From: Actinomycetota bacterium | GTDB taxonomy: Bacteria > Actinomycetota > Actinomycetes > Nanopelagicales > Nanopelagicaceae | DNA length: 6,809 bases | NCBI GenBank assembly: GCA_009705025.1 | Contig: WLDA01000050.1 | Location: 1-6,809, forward strand | Reading direction: 5' to 3' | Part shown: piece after piece, positions 1 to 5,656 of the stretch | How positions within the stretch are numbered: position 1 is the first letter of the stretch | Layout of the letters: each line of letters begins with the position of its first letter | Made by a program: the position numbers and the translations under genes | Notes under the pieces: model-generated | What the model was told of the DNA's origin: nothing | The model's database searches: none | The model's input: only the letters and a program-made list of their open reading frames with translations

Positions 1-1
1 C

Positions 2-1081
2 GACTTCAATGCGGAGCGATACCTCTGCCTTGTAAAGATCACAACCGATGATGGCATTGTCGGTTGGGGCGAATCTATTACTCAATTCAAAGAAGCCAAT
101 GCTGCAACAGCTGCGCTAATCAATGGACTAGCTGAATTTGTTATCGGTAAAGATCCATTAGATAACGGTGCAATCTGGCGCGCAATCAAAGAGCGATACT
201 GGTGGTACGGATACCGCGGCGGCCTTGCTGCATACGCGCTATCTGCAATAGATATTGCACTCTGGGATATAAAAGGAAAAGCTCTTAATACAAGTTTGCT
301 CCAATTACTTGGTGGCGCAGTGCATGAAAAACTTCCTGTCATTGCTTCAGGGCACGCGCACGATGAATCAATTCCGAAGATGGCTGATCAAGCACAAGAG
401 TGGCTCAGTACAGGCATGCAAGGAATGAAAGTTGGATTTGGTAAAAGAGGAAATGCTCACCTTGGTTACGAACATGATCGAGATGTTGAATATGTAAAAC
501 AGATGCGTAATGCAATTGGTCCGGACAAAATGCTCATGATTGATATGGGATATGCAATCAAATGGGATGTTGCAACTGCAGTAAAGCGCGTACAAGCATT
601 TGATGAATACAACATTGATTGGATTGAAGAGCCACTTGGTGCTTGGGATCCAGAGGGTTATCGCACACTTCGTGATAAAACAAAATGTTTGATTGCATAT
701 GGTGAGCGTGAATGGAATGTTGATGGATTTGATCAAATTCTTGCAACTGGAACATGTGATGTATTTGGAATCGATCCAGGACGCGCGGAAGGTGTAACCG
801 GTTTTGTAAAAGCAGTTGCTCGAATCGAATCACATCGTCGCCAAGCAAATGCTCACGCATGGTCTTCAGCAATTGTCTCTGCTGCTAGTTTGGCAGTGAG
901 CTTTAGTTCATTGGCCTTCAAACTCTTTGAATTCAAGCCACTACGCAACCCAATGCAACATGAGCTTGTTTCAGAGCCTTTTGAACAAAAAGATGGCTGG
1001 ATTTACCCACCATCAGATAAACCAGGACTAGGTATTGAAATAAACGAAGATGTTGTAAATCGCTACCGCCAAAGTTTCTAA
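2..1081 (+). CDS. Mandelate racemase/muconate lactonizing enzyme family protein, 5'-truncated
   Basis: The reading frame is open from base 2 to the TAA at 1079-1081 and gives 359 codons; the N-terminus lies outside the window, so the internal ATG at 296 is not the real start. Numbering from the first visible codon, the enolase-superfamily barrel is clear: SAIDIALWDIKGKA (81-94), metal ligands Asp181 (LMIDMG), Glu209 (WIEEP) and Glu235 (AYGE), then Asp258 (GIDPGR) and His285 (NAHAW). The Glu-Glu, Glu-Asp and Asp-His spacings of 26, 23 and 27 residues match E221/E247/D270/H297 of mandelate racemase, which puts it in the subgroup with a His-Asp dyad. The usual KxK motif reads Lys143-Val-Gly145, with another lysine at 148. 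Members abstract the alpha proton of a carboxylate, and most are sugar-acid dehydratases or epimerases; the substrate cannot be read here. The product is expected to be cytoplasmic and Mg-dependent. It converges on the CoA-transferase gene, one base away. Confidence 0.87.
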   Translation, partial: DFNAERYLCLVKITTDDGIVGWGESITQFKEANAATAALINGLAEFVIGKDPLDNGAIWRAIKERYWWYGYRGGLAAYALSAIDIALWDIKGKALNTSLLQLLGGAVHEKLPVIASGHAHDESIPKMADQAQEWLSTGMQGMKVGFGKRGNAHLGYEHDRDVEYVKQMRNAIGPDKMLMIDMGYAIKWDVATAVKRVQAFDEYNIDWIEEPLGAWDPEGYRTLRDKTKCLIAYGEREWNVDGFDQILATGTCDVFGIDPGRAEGVTGFVKAVARIESHRRQANAHAWSSAIVSAASLAVSFSSLAFKLFEFKPLRNPMQHELVSEPFEQKDGWIYPPSDKPGLGIEINEDVVNRYRQSF

Positions 1082-1082
1082 A

Positions 1083-2186
1083 CTATTTTTTGTGCGGTGC
1101 TGATTTTCTAATTGCTGGACGTTGCCCATCAAAGCGGATAGGTAGCCCTGGAATCTTGCCGATAACACTCTGGCTATCTGGGTAATCGAGCAACATATTC
1201 ATCGCTTGTGCTTGCGGGTCACTAAAAAGTGCTTCAGGTGGCAGAACTACATCTGCGGGCACTCCAGAAGAAGCTAATAGATGAGTCCACTCCGCGGCAT
1301 CTTTTGAGATTAGTGCGCTATTGATTTCAATTTTGAGCGCATGTGAATGTGCGACGCGATCTACGTTGTGCACATAGTCAGGGTCAGTTATTAGATCAGG
1401 GCGACCAATAAGGGTTGCAAGTTTTGCAAAAATATTATCGTTGCCAACCCCGATACAGAGAATCCCATCACGCGCTTGAAATATTCCATAGGGTGAAAAA
1501 GTTGGATGTCCGCTTCCAGAGCGCACTGAAGGATTTCCTGAAATTTTCTCAGCCGCTAAGTGGTAACTCACCCACATCACACCTGTTTCATATAAGGAAG
1601 TTTCAACAAGTGTGCCAAGACCAGTTTCATTTCTCTTTACAATTGCAGCAAGTATTCCCATTGCAAGCCATGTACCCGAACCGATATCTAAAACAGATAC
1701 TCCAGTACGAACAGGATCACCATCTGCTTCACCGGTTACGTGCATTACTCCAGTGCGCGCCTGAACTGTTGCATCGTATCCGGGCCACGACTGACTTGGC
1801 CCTTGGGAACCATAAGAGGAAAGATTCCCAATAATAAGTTTAGGAAATTTTGTGCGTAAGTCATCATGCATAAGCCCTAATGATTTCAATCGCTCAGGTA
1901 GAAAGTTTGTGAGAAAAACATCAGCACCTTCAAGTAATTTTGAAAGTTTTTCTTTCCCAGAATCACTCTTCAAATCAATTGTTTGAACTTCCTTGTTGCG
2001 ATTTACAATATGAAAATATGCAGAACGATCGCCTTCAAGCGGTGCCATAGAACGCGATGGATCCCCTGCGGGAGTCTCAATCTTTATTACATCGGCACCT
2101 AAGTCAGCCAGAATTGCACCGCCGTATGGGCCAGCAATATTTGAGGTCGCATCGATGACTTTGATGCCTTCTAGTGGCAAGTTCAT
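1083..2186 (-). CDS. Family III CoA-transferase (CaiB/BaiF)
   Basis: The 367-residue protein is a class III CoA-transferase, a cytoplasmic enzyme that moves CoA between carboxylic acids through an aspartyl-CoA thioester. The opening (LEGIKVID, then ADLGADVIKIETPAGDP at 27-43) and the GNLSSYG segment (120-126) are typical. Asp167, in VLDIGSG just before AMGILAAI, aligns with the catalytic Asp169 of formyl-CoA transferase. At 367 residues it is somewhat shorter than the roughly 390-430 usual for the family, but both ends look intact. The ATG at 2186 is the first possible common start: an in-frame TGA lies 19-21 bases upstream. Its ribosome site is poor (only GAG touching the ATG). Relatives include succinyl-CoA:malate, citramalate and itaconate CoA-transferases, which work with CitE-type lyases like the one at 4536; that pairing suggests a dicarboxylic hydroxy acid as substrate, which is inference. 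It is transcribed divergently from the E1 operon. Confidence 0.93.
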   Translation of the reverse strand: MNLPLEGIKVIDATSNIAGPYGGAILADLGADVIKIETPAGDPSRSMAPLEGDRSAYFHIVNRNKEVQTIDLKSDSGKEKLSKLLEGADVFLTNFLPERLKSLGLMHDDLRTKFPKLIIGNLSSYGSQGPSQSWPGYDATVQARTGVMHVTGEADGDPVRTGVSVLDIGSGTWLAMGILAAIVKRNETGLGTLVETSLYETGVMWVSYHLAAEKISGNPSVRSGSGHPTFSPYGIFQARDGILCIGVGNDNIFAKLATLIGRPDLITDPDYVHNVDRVAHSHALKIEINSALISKDAAEWTHLLASSGVPADVVLPPEALFSDPQAQAMNMLLDYPDSQSVIGKIPGLPIRFDGQRPAIRKSAPHKK

Positions 2187-2213
2187 CTCAAAGTGACCAA
2201 TCTTTCATAGCTC

Positions 2214-2241
2214 ATTATTGACTTAGAGCCCTTCATTTCAA
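2214..2241 (-). promoter_or_regulatory. Candidate sigma70-type promoter for the CoA-transferase gene
   Basis: Read on the minus strand, TTGAAA (2241-2236) is followed after 16 bp by AATAAT (2219-2214). This would start transcription near 2207, giving a leader of about 20 nt. Each box is one mismatch from consensus. Its -10 shares bases 2218-2219 with the -35 of the forward promoter. The call is by pattern only. Confidence 0.4.
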
Positions 2242-2247
2242 TACTCT
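2218..2247 (+). promoter_or_regulatory. Candidate sigma70-type promoter for the E1/lipoyl operon
   Basis: TTGACT (2218-2223), an 18-bp spacer and TACTCT (2242-2247) fit a sigma70-like promoter, with a start near 2254 and a leader of about 40 nt. The -35 is good; the -10 keeps the important TAnnnT pattern only. It lies within the only gap upstream of the operon. Confidence 0.45.
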
Positions 2248-2261
2248 AGCAAACGTTTCCA
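2248..2261 (+). promoter_or_regulatory. LacI/cre-like operator at the E1 operon start site
   Basis: AGCAAACGTTTCCA contains the perfect palindrome AAACGTTT (2251-2258), centred on CG. It matches the LacI-family/cre pattern TGNAANCGNTTNCA at nine of ten fixed positions (only the first T differs). It begins immediately after the candidate -10 and covers the predicted transcription start, a classic repressor position. The regulator itself is not in the window. Confidence 0.5.
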
Positions 2262-2294
2262 GTAGCACTTTTCTAAGTATTTGAAAGAGATGCC

Positions 2295-3305
2295 ATGACT
2301 GCAATGCGAGTCCGACAGGCCATTGTTGCCGCGCTAGCTGATGAGATGCGCGCTGATGAAAATGTAATTTTCTTTGGTGAAGATGTTGCAGAAGCAGAAG
2401 GTCCTTTCAAAACATCTGAAGGAATTTTAGAAGAGTTCGGACCAGTGCGCGTTCGCGATACACCAATTTCAGAAATGGGATTCACTGGTGCAGCTGTTGG
2501 TGCTGCAATGATGGGATTGAAACCTGTTGTTGAAATTATGTTTATTGAATTCCTTGGCGTTGCACTGGATCAAGTTGTAACTGAAGGCGCAAAAATGCGT
2601 TACCTAAGTAATGGCACCCTTTCAGTACCAATGACCATTCGCGCATCAGTTGGCTCTGGTCTTGGTTTTGGATGTCAACACTCACAAACACTTGAACATT
2701 GGTTTGCATCAACACCTGGCCTCAAAGTTCTTATGCCAAGTGATGCACAATCTGCATACAGTCTCTTGCGTGCAGCAATTCAAGATCCAGATCCAGTTAT
2801 TGTTTTAGAGCCACGAATTCTTTATGCAGAACGTGGCGAAGTAGATACTTCAAAAGTTACAAAAATTGGAAAAGCATCTATGCGTGCAACTGGCAGCGAT
2901 ATAACAATTGTCGCACTTGGCCATATGGTCAATATTGCAGAAGCTGCAATCAAAGCAGCAGGAGTATCGGCTGACCTTGTTGATTTGCAAACAATAATTC
3001 CTTGGGATCGTGAAACAGTTCTTGCTTCAGTGAAGAAAACGGGACGCCTCATTGTGGTTGAAGAAGCACCACAAAGTGGCGGCTGGGGTTCTGAAATTGT
3101 TGCAACAGTTACTGCGCAACTATTTTCTTCCCTCAAATCCGCGCCATTTAGAATTACAACCCCAGACGTACCCGTGCCATTCAATGGAGGACTCGAAGCT
3201 CGATTTGCACCAACGAGTGATGATGTAGCTCGTCAAATAAAACACGCACTTTCTCAAAGCGGAGCACCACAACCATGGTGGGTTGCTGAGGGGGTGGCGA
3301 AATGA
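2295..3305 (+). CDS. 2-oxoacid (pyruvate/acetoin-type) dehydrogenase E1 component, beta subunit
   Basis: The 336-residue protein is a full-length E1 beta subunit, which with E1 alpha forms the thiamine-diphosphate-dependent alpha2beta2 decarboxylase of a 2-oxoacid dehydrogenase complex. Landmarks are FFGEDVAEAEGPFK (26-39), RDTPISEMGF with Glu60 as the cofactor-activating glutamate, QHSQTLE (128-134, His129 at the active site) and TPGLKVLMPSD (140-150); the C-terminal transketolase domain runs from about residue 195. Pyruvate, branched-chain and acetoin-cleaving E1s cannot be told apart by eye. The start has GAAAGAG (2283-2289) five bases upstream. It is the first gene of a three-gene operon: its TGA overlaps the next ATG as ATGA. 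Beta before alpha is the reverse of the common order. Lysine codons are 12 AAA to 1 AAG, very unlike the transporter gene at 5657. Confidence 0.95.
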   Translation: MTAMRVRQAIVAALADEMRADENVIFFGEDVAEAEGPFKTSEGILEEFGPVRVRDTPISEMGFTGAAVGAAMMGLKPVVEIMFIEFLGVALDQVVTEGAKMRYLSNGTLSVPMTIRASVGSGLGFGCQHSQTLEHWFASTPGLKVLMPSDAQSAYSLLRAAIQDPDPVIVLEPRILYAERGEVDTSKVTKIGKASMRATGSDITIVALGHMVNIAEAAIKAAGVSADLVDLQTIIPWDRETVLASVKKTGRLIVVEEAPQSGGWGSEIVATVTAQLFSSLKSAPFRITTPDVPVPFNGGLEARFAPTSDDVARQIKHALSQSGAPQPWWVAEGVAK

Positions 3306-4300
3306 CTACATCATTAGAGCGCCGCAACGCGCTATACGGCAATGATCTTGCATGTTATGAGCGCATGGTTGAAATACGCGAATTCGAAAAAATCACTAAC
3401 GCACTTTTTGCAGCAGGTTCGATTCGTGGAACAACTCACTTAGCAGTCGGTCAAGAAGCACTTGCATTAGGTATGGCTACGACTTTGAAACCAACGGATG
3501 TCATTGCTGGTACCTATAGAAGCCACGCACTCGCATTAGCTTTTGGTCTAACGCCACATTCTGTTCTTGGTGAGATTATGGGCAAAGCAACTGGATGTTG
3601 CGGTGGCGTTGGCGGATCAATGCATATGTGCGACACATCAGTTGGTGTGCTTCCTACTTCTGCAATCATCGGCGGAGGAATGCCGATTGCAGCGGGAGCA
3701 GCTCTTGCATTTCAAGTTCAAAAGTCAAAAAACATTGGTGTTGCACTCTTTGGTGATGGTGCAACAAATATCGGTGCATTCCATGAATCACTGAACTTGG
3801 CAGCAATATGGAAACTCCCTGTTGTATTTATCTGTGATAACAATGTTTACGGTGAATACAGCCGTATCAATACGACAACTCCAATTGAAGATTTACATAA
3901 GCGTGCGGAAAGTTTCGCGATGCCACACATGGCAATTGATGGCATGGATATTCATGCAGTCCGTAAAGGAATAAGCGAAGCAGTTGATCGTGCTCGTAGT
4001 GGAGGCGGACCAACACTTGTAGAAGCAAAAACATATCGATTCTCTGGACACTCACGTGCAGACCAAGCTCTGTATCGCCCTGAAGGCGAATTAGAGAAGT
4101 GGCAAAAGCGTGATCCACTTCTAGTAACTGAACAAGATTTGATTGCGCGCAAATTAATTACGCAAGATCAAATTGATCAGATGAAATCAACAATGGAATC
4201 TGATTTAGGAGCCCTTGCCAAGAAGGTTGAATCAGATCCAGAGCCAGAATTATCAGCCATGTTTAGCAATATTTGGACACCAGCGAAAGCAGGCAAATAA
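3302..4300 (+). CDS. 2-oxoacid (pyruvate/acetoin-type) dehydrogenase E1 component, alpha subunit
   Basis: The 332-residue partner of the upstream E1 beta carries the thiamine-diphosphate and Mg site. The cofactor motif is complete: GDGATNIGAFHE starts at 151 and ends with Asn180-Asn181 (FICDNN), 31 residues in all. TYRSHA (71-76, His75), the GKATGCCGGVGGSMH loop (95-109) and YRFSGHSRAD (245-254, the flexible loop by the active site) are also present. Length is normal for bacterial acetoin/pyruvate-type E1 alpha. The gene starts inside the beta stop (ATGA, 4-bp overlap) and has a strong ribosome site GAGGGG at 3288-3293, so translation is coupled and near-equal subunit amounts are expected. 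The substrate could be pyruvate, acetoin or a branched-chain oxoacid. The neighbouring lyase, which may release pyruvate or glyoxylate, mildly favours pyruvate; that is inference. Confidence 0.95.
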   Translation: MTTSLERRNALYGNDLACYERMVEIREFEKITNALFAAGSIRGTTHLAVGQEALALGMATTLKPTDVIAGTYRSHALALAFGLTPHSVLGEIMGKATGCCGGVGGSMHMCDTSVGVLPTSAIIGGGMPIAAGAALAFQVQKSKNIGVALFGDGATNIGAFHESLNLAAIWKLPVVFICDNNVYGEYSRINTTTPIEDLHKRAESFAMPHMAIDGMDIHAVRKGISEAVDRARSGGGPTLVEAKTYRFSGHSRADQALYRPEGELEKWQKRDPLLVTEQDLIARKLITQDQIDQMKSTMESDLGALAKKVESDPEPELSAMFSNIWTPAKAGK

Positions 4301-4539
4301 TGAAGATGACAATCAAGATGCCTCGCGTTGGCGAAACCGTTGATGAGGTTTATTTAGTTGCTTGGAATAAAGCAGTCGGTGATGTTATTGCTGTTGGTGA
4401 TGATCTAATGGAAGTTGAAACAGATAAAGCAACAGTTCAAGTTCCATCACCTGTTGCCGGCACACTCCTTGAAATTTTCTTCAAAGATGGAGATGAAATC
4501 AAAACAGGTGATGCAATAGCAATTTGTGAAAGTAACTAA
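4300..4539 (+). CDS. Stand-alone lipoyl-domain carrier protein (E2 N-terminal domain only)
   Basis: This 79-residue protein is one lipoyl/biotinyl attachment domain and nothing else: KMPRVGETVDEV (6-17), the AVGD turn (25-28), EVETDKAT with Lys43 as the predicted lipoylated residue, and the mirrored half VPSPVAGTLLEIFFKDGDEI. ETDKA is the lipoyl form; biotin carriers normally have a methionine on each side of the lysine. An ATG at 4273 in the same frame lies inside E1 alpha; the ATG at 4300, sharing one base with the E1 alpha stop (TAATG), is preferred because the protein then opens like a normal E2 and translation is coupled. There is no subunit-binding domain, linker or catalytic acyltransferase domain, and the opposite-strand lyase gene begins immediately, so no hidden remainder exists downstream. 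It presumably takes acyl groups from the E1 and hands them to an acyltransferase encoded elsewhere. Confidence 0.9.
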   Translation: MKMTIKMPRVGETVDEVYLVAWNKAVGDVIAVGDDLMEVETDKATVQVPSPVAGTLLEIFFKDGDEIKTGDAIAICESN

Positions 4540-5411
4540 AGCGTAAATCCTGCTGCAACTCCACGGCTCATAACAACCTGAGCCATTCGAATAGATGCTG
4601 CATCCACCATTACTTGATCTCGCACAATCACGCCTTGGCCCTCATAATCTTTGAGTAGAGCAATAGCACTTTTGAATTCTTCAAGGGTGGGCGTAAATAC
4701 TTTATGACATAACTCAATTTGGCTTGGGTGAATCAACCACTTGCCATCAAATCCCATGCCATAAATTGCTAGCGCACTTCTTTCAAATGTTTCAGGATTC
4801 TTGTAATCAACTGTTGGGCCATCGAGTGCTTCAATTCCATTGGCGCGAGCAGCAATCAAGATTTGTGCCAATGCATGATTAATAATTACCTGTATTGATT
4901 CGTTGATATGAAGAGTCGGTGCACCAACATCGGCAAGAAAATCAAGTGGGCCAAATGAAAGAGAAATAACTCGGGGATGAGCGGCAATGTGATTAACGTT
5001 TTGAAGACCTTGCGCAGTTTCAATTTGTGCATCAAGGGCAATAGTTCCGACTGCAATACCAACGGCTTTTTCAACAGATGCGAGCTCTGCATCCATCCAG
5101 TTGCAATCATCAACGCTATTGATCTTTGGAAAAATGATGGAATCAATTTCGCGGCCAAGCCCACCGGAAAGAAGTGCTAAATCATCGCCAACATAAGAGG
5201 TATTGCGAGCATTGACCCGCACGCTAATAAAGGGAGACGAAAAGGCATCTCTCTTCACGCTCTGAGCAAGGAGGTTTCTGGCGGCAGCCTTTGATTGGGG
5301 CGCGACGGAATCTTCGAGATCGAAAAAGAGCGAATCAACAACGAGGGATTGCGCCTTTGCGATCATCGCCTCTTTATCCCCTGGTACGGAAAGAAGTGAG
5401 CGTCGCAGCAT
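4536..5411 (-). CDS. HpcH/HpaI aldolase/citrate lyase family protein (CitE-like beta-hydroxyacyl-CoA lyase)
   Basis: The 291-residue protein has the CitE/malyl-CoA lyase fold: RRSLLSVPG near the start, FDLEDSV (30-36), VRVNAR (64-69, substrate-binding arginine), FPKI, QIETAQGL (Glu131, metal ligand), SFGPLDFLADVG (Asp157, metal ligand) and GKWLIHPSQIE (223-233). Family members cleave or form 3-hydroxyacyl-CoA esters such as malyl-, methylmalyl- or citramalyl-CoA, giving acetyl- or propionyl-CoA plus glyoxylate or pyruvate; some are thioesterases. The ATG at 5411 is chosen over the one at 5417 because GAAAGG (5423-5418) abuts the first but sits six bases from the second. It is not the citrate lyase beta subunit of a citCDEF cluster, since no companion genes are present. 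The CaiB-type transferase at 1083 could supply its CoA ester. Its TAG overlaps the TAA of the lipoyl gene. Confidence 0.92.
   Translation of the reverse strand: MLRRSLLSVPGDKEAMIAKAQSLVVDSLFFDLEDSVAPQSKAAARNLLAQSVKRDAFSSPFISVRVNARNTSYVGDDLALLSGGLGREIDSIIFPKINSVDDCNWMDAELASVEKAVGIAVGTIALDAQIETAQGLQNVNHIAAHPRVISLSFGPLDFLADVGAPTLHINESIQVIINHALAQILIAARANGIEALDGPTVDYKNPETFERSALAIYGMGFDGKWLIHPSQIELCHKVFTPTLEEFKSAIALLKDYEGQGVIVRDQVMVDAASIRMAQVVMSRGVAAGFTL
4565..4584. repeat. Inverted repeat downstream of the lipoyl gene
   Basis: GGCTCA (4565-4570) and TGAGCC (4579-4584) form a perfect 6-bp stem with an 8-nt loop, 26 bases after the lipoyl gene stop and inside the C-terminal coding part of the lyase. 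No T-run follows on the plus strand, so it is not a standard intrinsic terminator. It may protect the operon's 3' end or be chance. Confidence 0.3.
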
Positions 5412-5507
5412 CGTCATCCTTTCTATTGTGAGACAAATAATTGACCTGAGATTGCAACCCTAGTCCCCAATAAGAGGTATATAAAGGCGGTGAAGGCCAA
5501 AATTGCG

Positions 5508-5520
5508 CTCACATCGTGAG
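5508..5520. repeat. Small inverted repeat in the lyase/transporter divergent gap
   Basis: CTCAC-ATC-GTGAG is a perfect 5-bp inverted repeat with a 3-bp centre, about 43 bp upstream of the transporter -35 box. GAGAATCTC (5518-5526) overlaps its right arm as a second small palindrome. It could be a regulator site for either divergent gene, but no known consensus is recognised. Confidence 0.3.
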
Positions 5521-5531
5521 AATCTCGATTG

Positions 5532-5555
5532 TTATCGTTATCAAATATTTATCAA
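5532..5555 (+). repeat. TTATC direct repeats upstream of the transporter promoter
   Basis: TTATC occurs at 5532, 5538 and 5549; the last two extend to TTATCAA and lie 11 bp apart, about one helical turn. The stretch is AT-rich and ends eight bases before the -35 box, where activator sites or UP-like elements often sit. No known regulator is assigned. Confidence 0.3.
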
Positions 5556-5562
5556 GAATCTA

Positions 5563-5591
5563 TTGACGCTTGAAACCTATAAGACTATTTT
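5563..5591 (+). promoter_or_regulatory. Candidate sigma70-type promoter for the solute-binding protein gene
   Basis: TTGACG (5563-5568), a 17-bp spacer and TATTTT (5586-5591) make a good sigma70-like promoter, starting near 5598 and giving a leader of about 60 nt. TATAAG at 5578-5583 looks more like a -10, but it lies only nine bases from this -35 and has no other -35 of its own. Confidence 0.5.
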
Positions 5592-5608
5592 TACCCGTAA
5601 TTGAAACC
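5570..5608 (+). repeat. TTGAAACC direct repeat flanking the -10 region
   Basis: The octamer TTGAAACC occurs at 5570-5577, inside the promoter spacer, and at 5601-5608, just past the predicted transcription start. The spacing of 31 bp is close to three helical turns, so a protein binding both copies would sit on one face of the DNA. The second copy forms the left half of the palindrome at 5593-5622. Confidence 0.4.
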
Positions 5609-5622
5609 ATTCAATCGCGGGT
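5593..5622. promoter_or_regulatory. 30-nt imperfect palindrome at the transporter transcription start
   Basis: An outer stem ACCCG (5593-5597)/CGGGT (5618-5622) and an inner stem ATTGAA (5600-5605)/TTCAAT (5610-5615) enclose an ACCA centre; of 13 possible pairs, 11 are Watson-Crick and one is G-T. It spans the predicted start site, so a DNA operator is the likeliest reading. If transcription starts further upstream it would fold as a leader hairpin followed by a T-rich stretch (TTCTTTT, 5625-5631), which could act in attenuation or mRNA stability. Confidence 0.5.
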
Positions 5623-5656
5623 GGTTCTTTTACTCATCGAAGCAAAAGGAGCAGGG

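Noticed and set aside
1415..1834. A 139-codon plus-strand open frame inside the CoA-transferase gene.
   Set aside because: It is antisense to a well-supported gene, has low-complexity composition and shows no recognisable domain; it is a shadow frame.
4273..4299. Upstream ATG at 4273 as start of the lipoyl protein.
   Set aside because: It would add nine residues that overlap E1 alpha and resemble no E2 start; the ATG at 4300 gives a normal lipoyl-domain beginning and a TAATG coupling.
4540..5411. A broken E2 catalytic domain downstream of the lipoyl gene on the plus strand.
   Set aside because: The minus strand is fully occupied by an intact lyase, and no open plus-strand frame here shows acyltransferase motifs.
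5412..5417. ATG at 5417 as the start of the CitE-like lyase.
   Set aside because: The GAAAGG ribosome site touches this ATG directly; the one at 5411 has proper spacing and gives the usual family opening. The two choices differ by only two residues.
5471..5490. TATATA near 5478 as the -10 of a minus-strand promoter for the lyase.
   Set aside because: No acceptable -35 lies 16-18 bp further along the minus strand, so no promoter is called for this gene.
5578..5583. TATAAG as the -10 box of the transporter promoter.
   Set aside because: It has no -35 at proper distance and no extended -10 TG; TATTTT at 5586 pairs with TTGACG at 17 bp.
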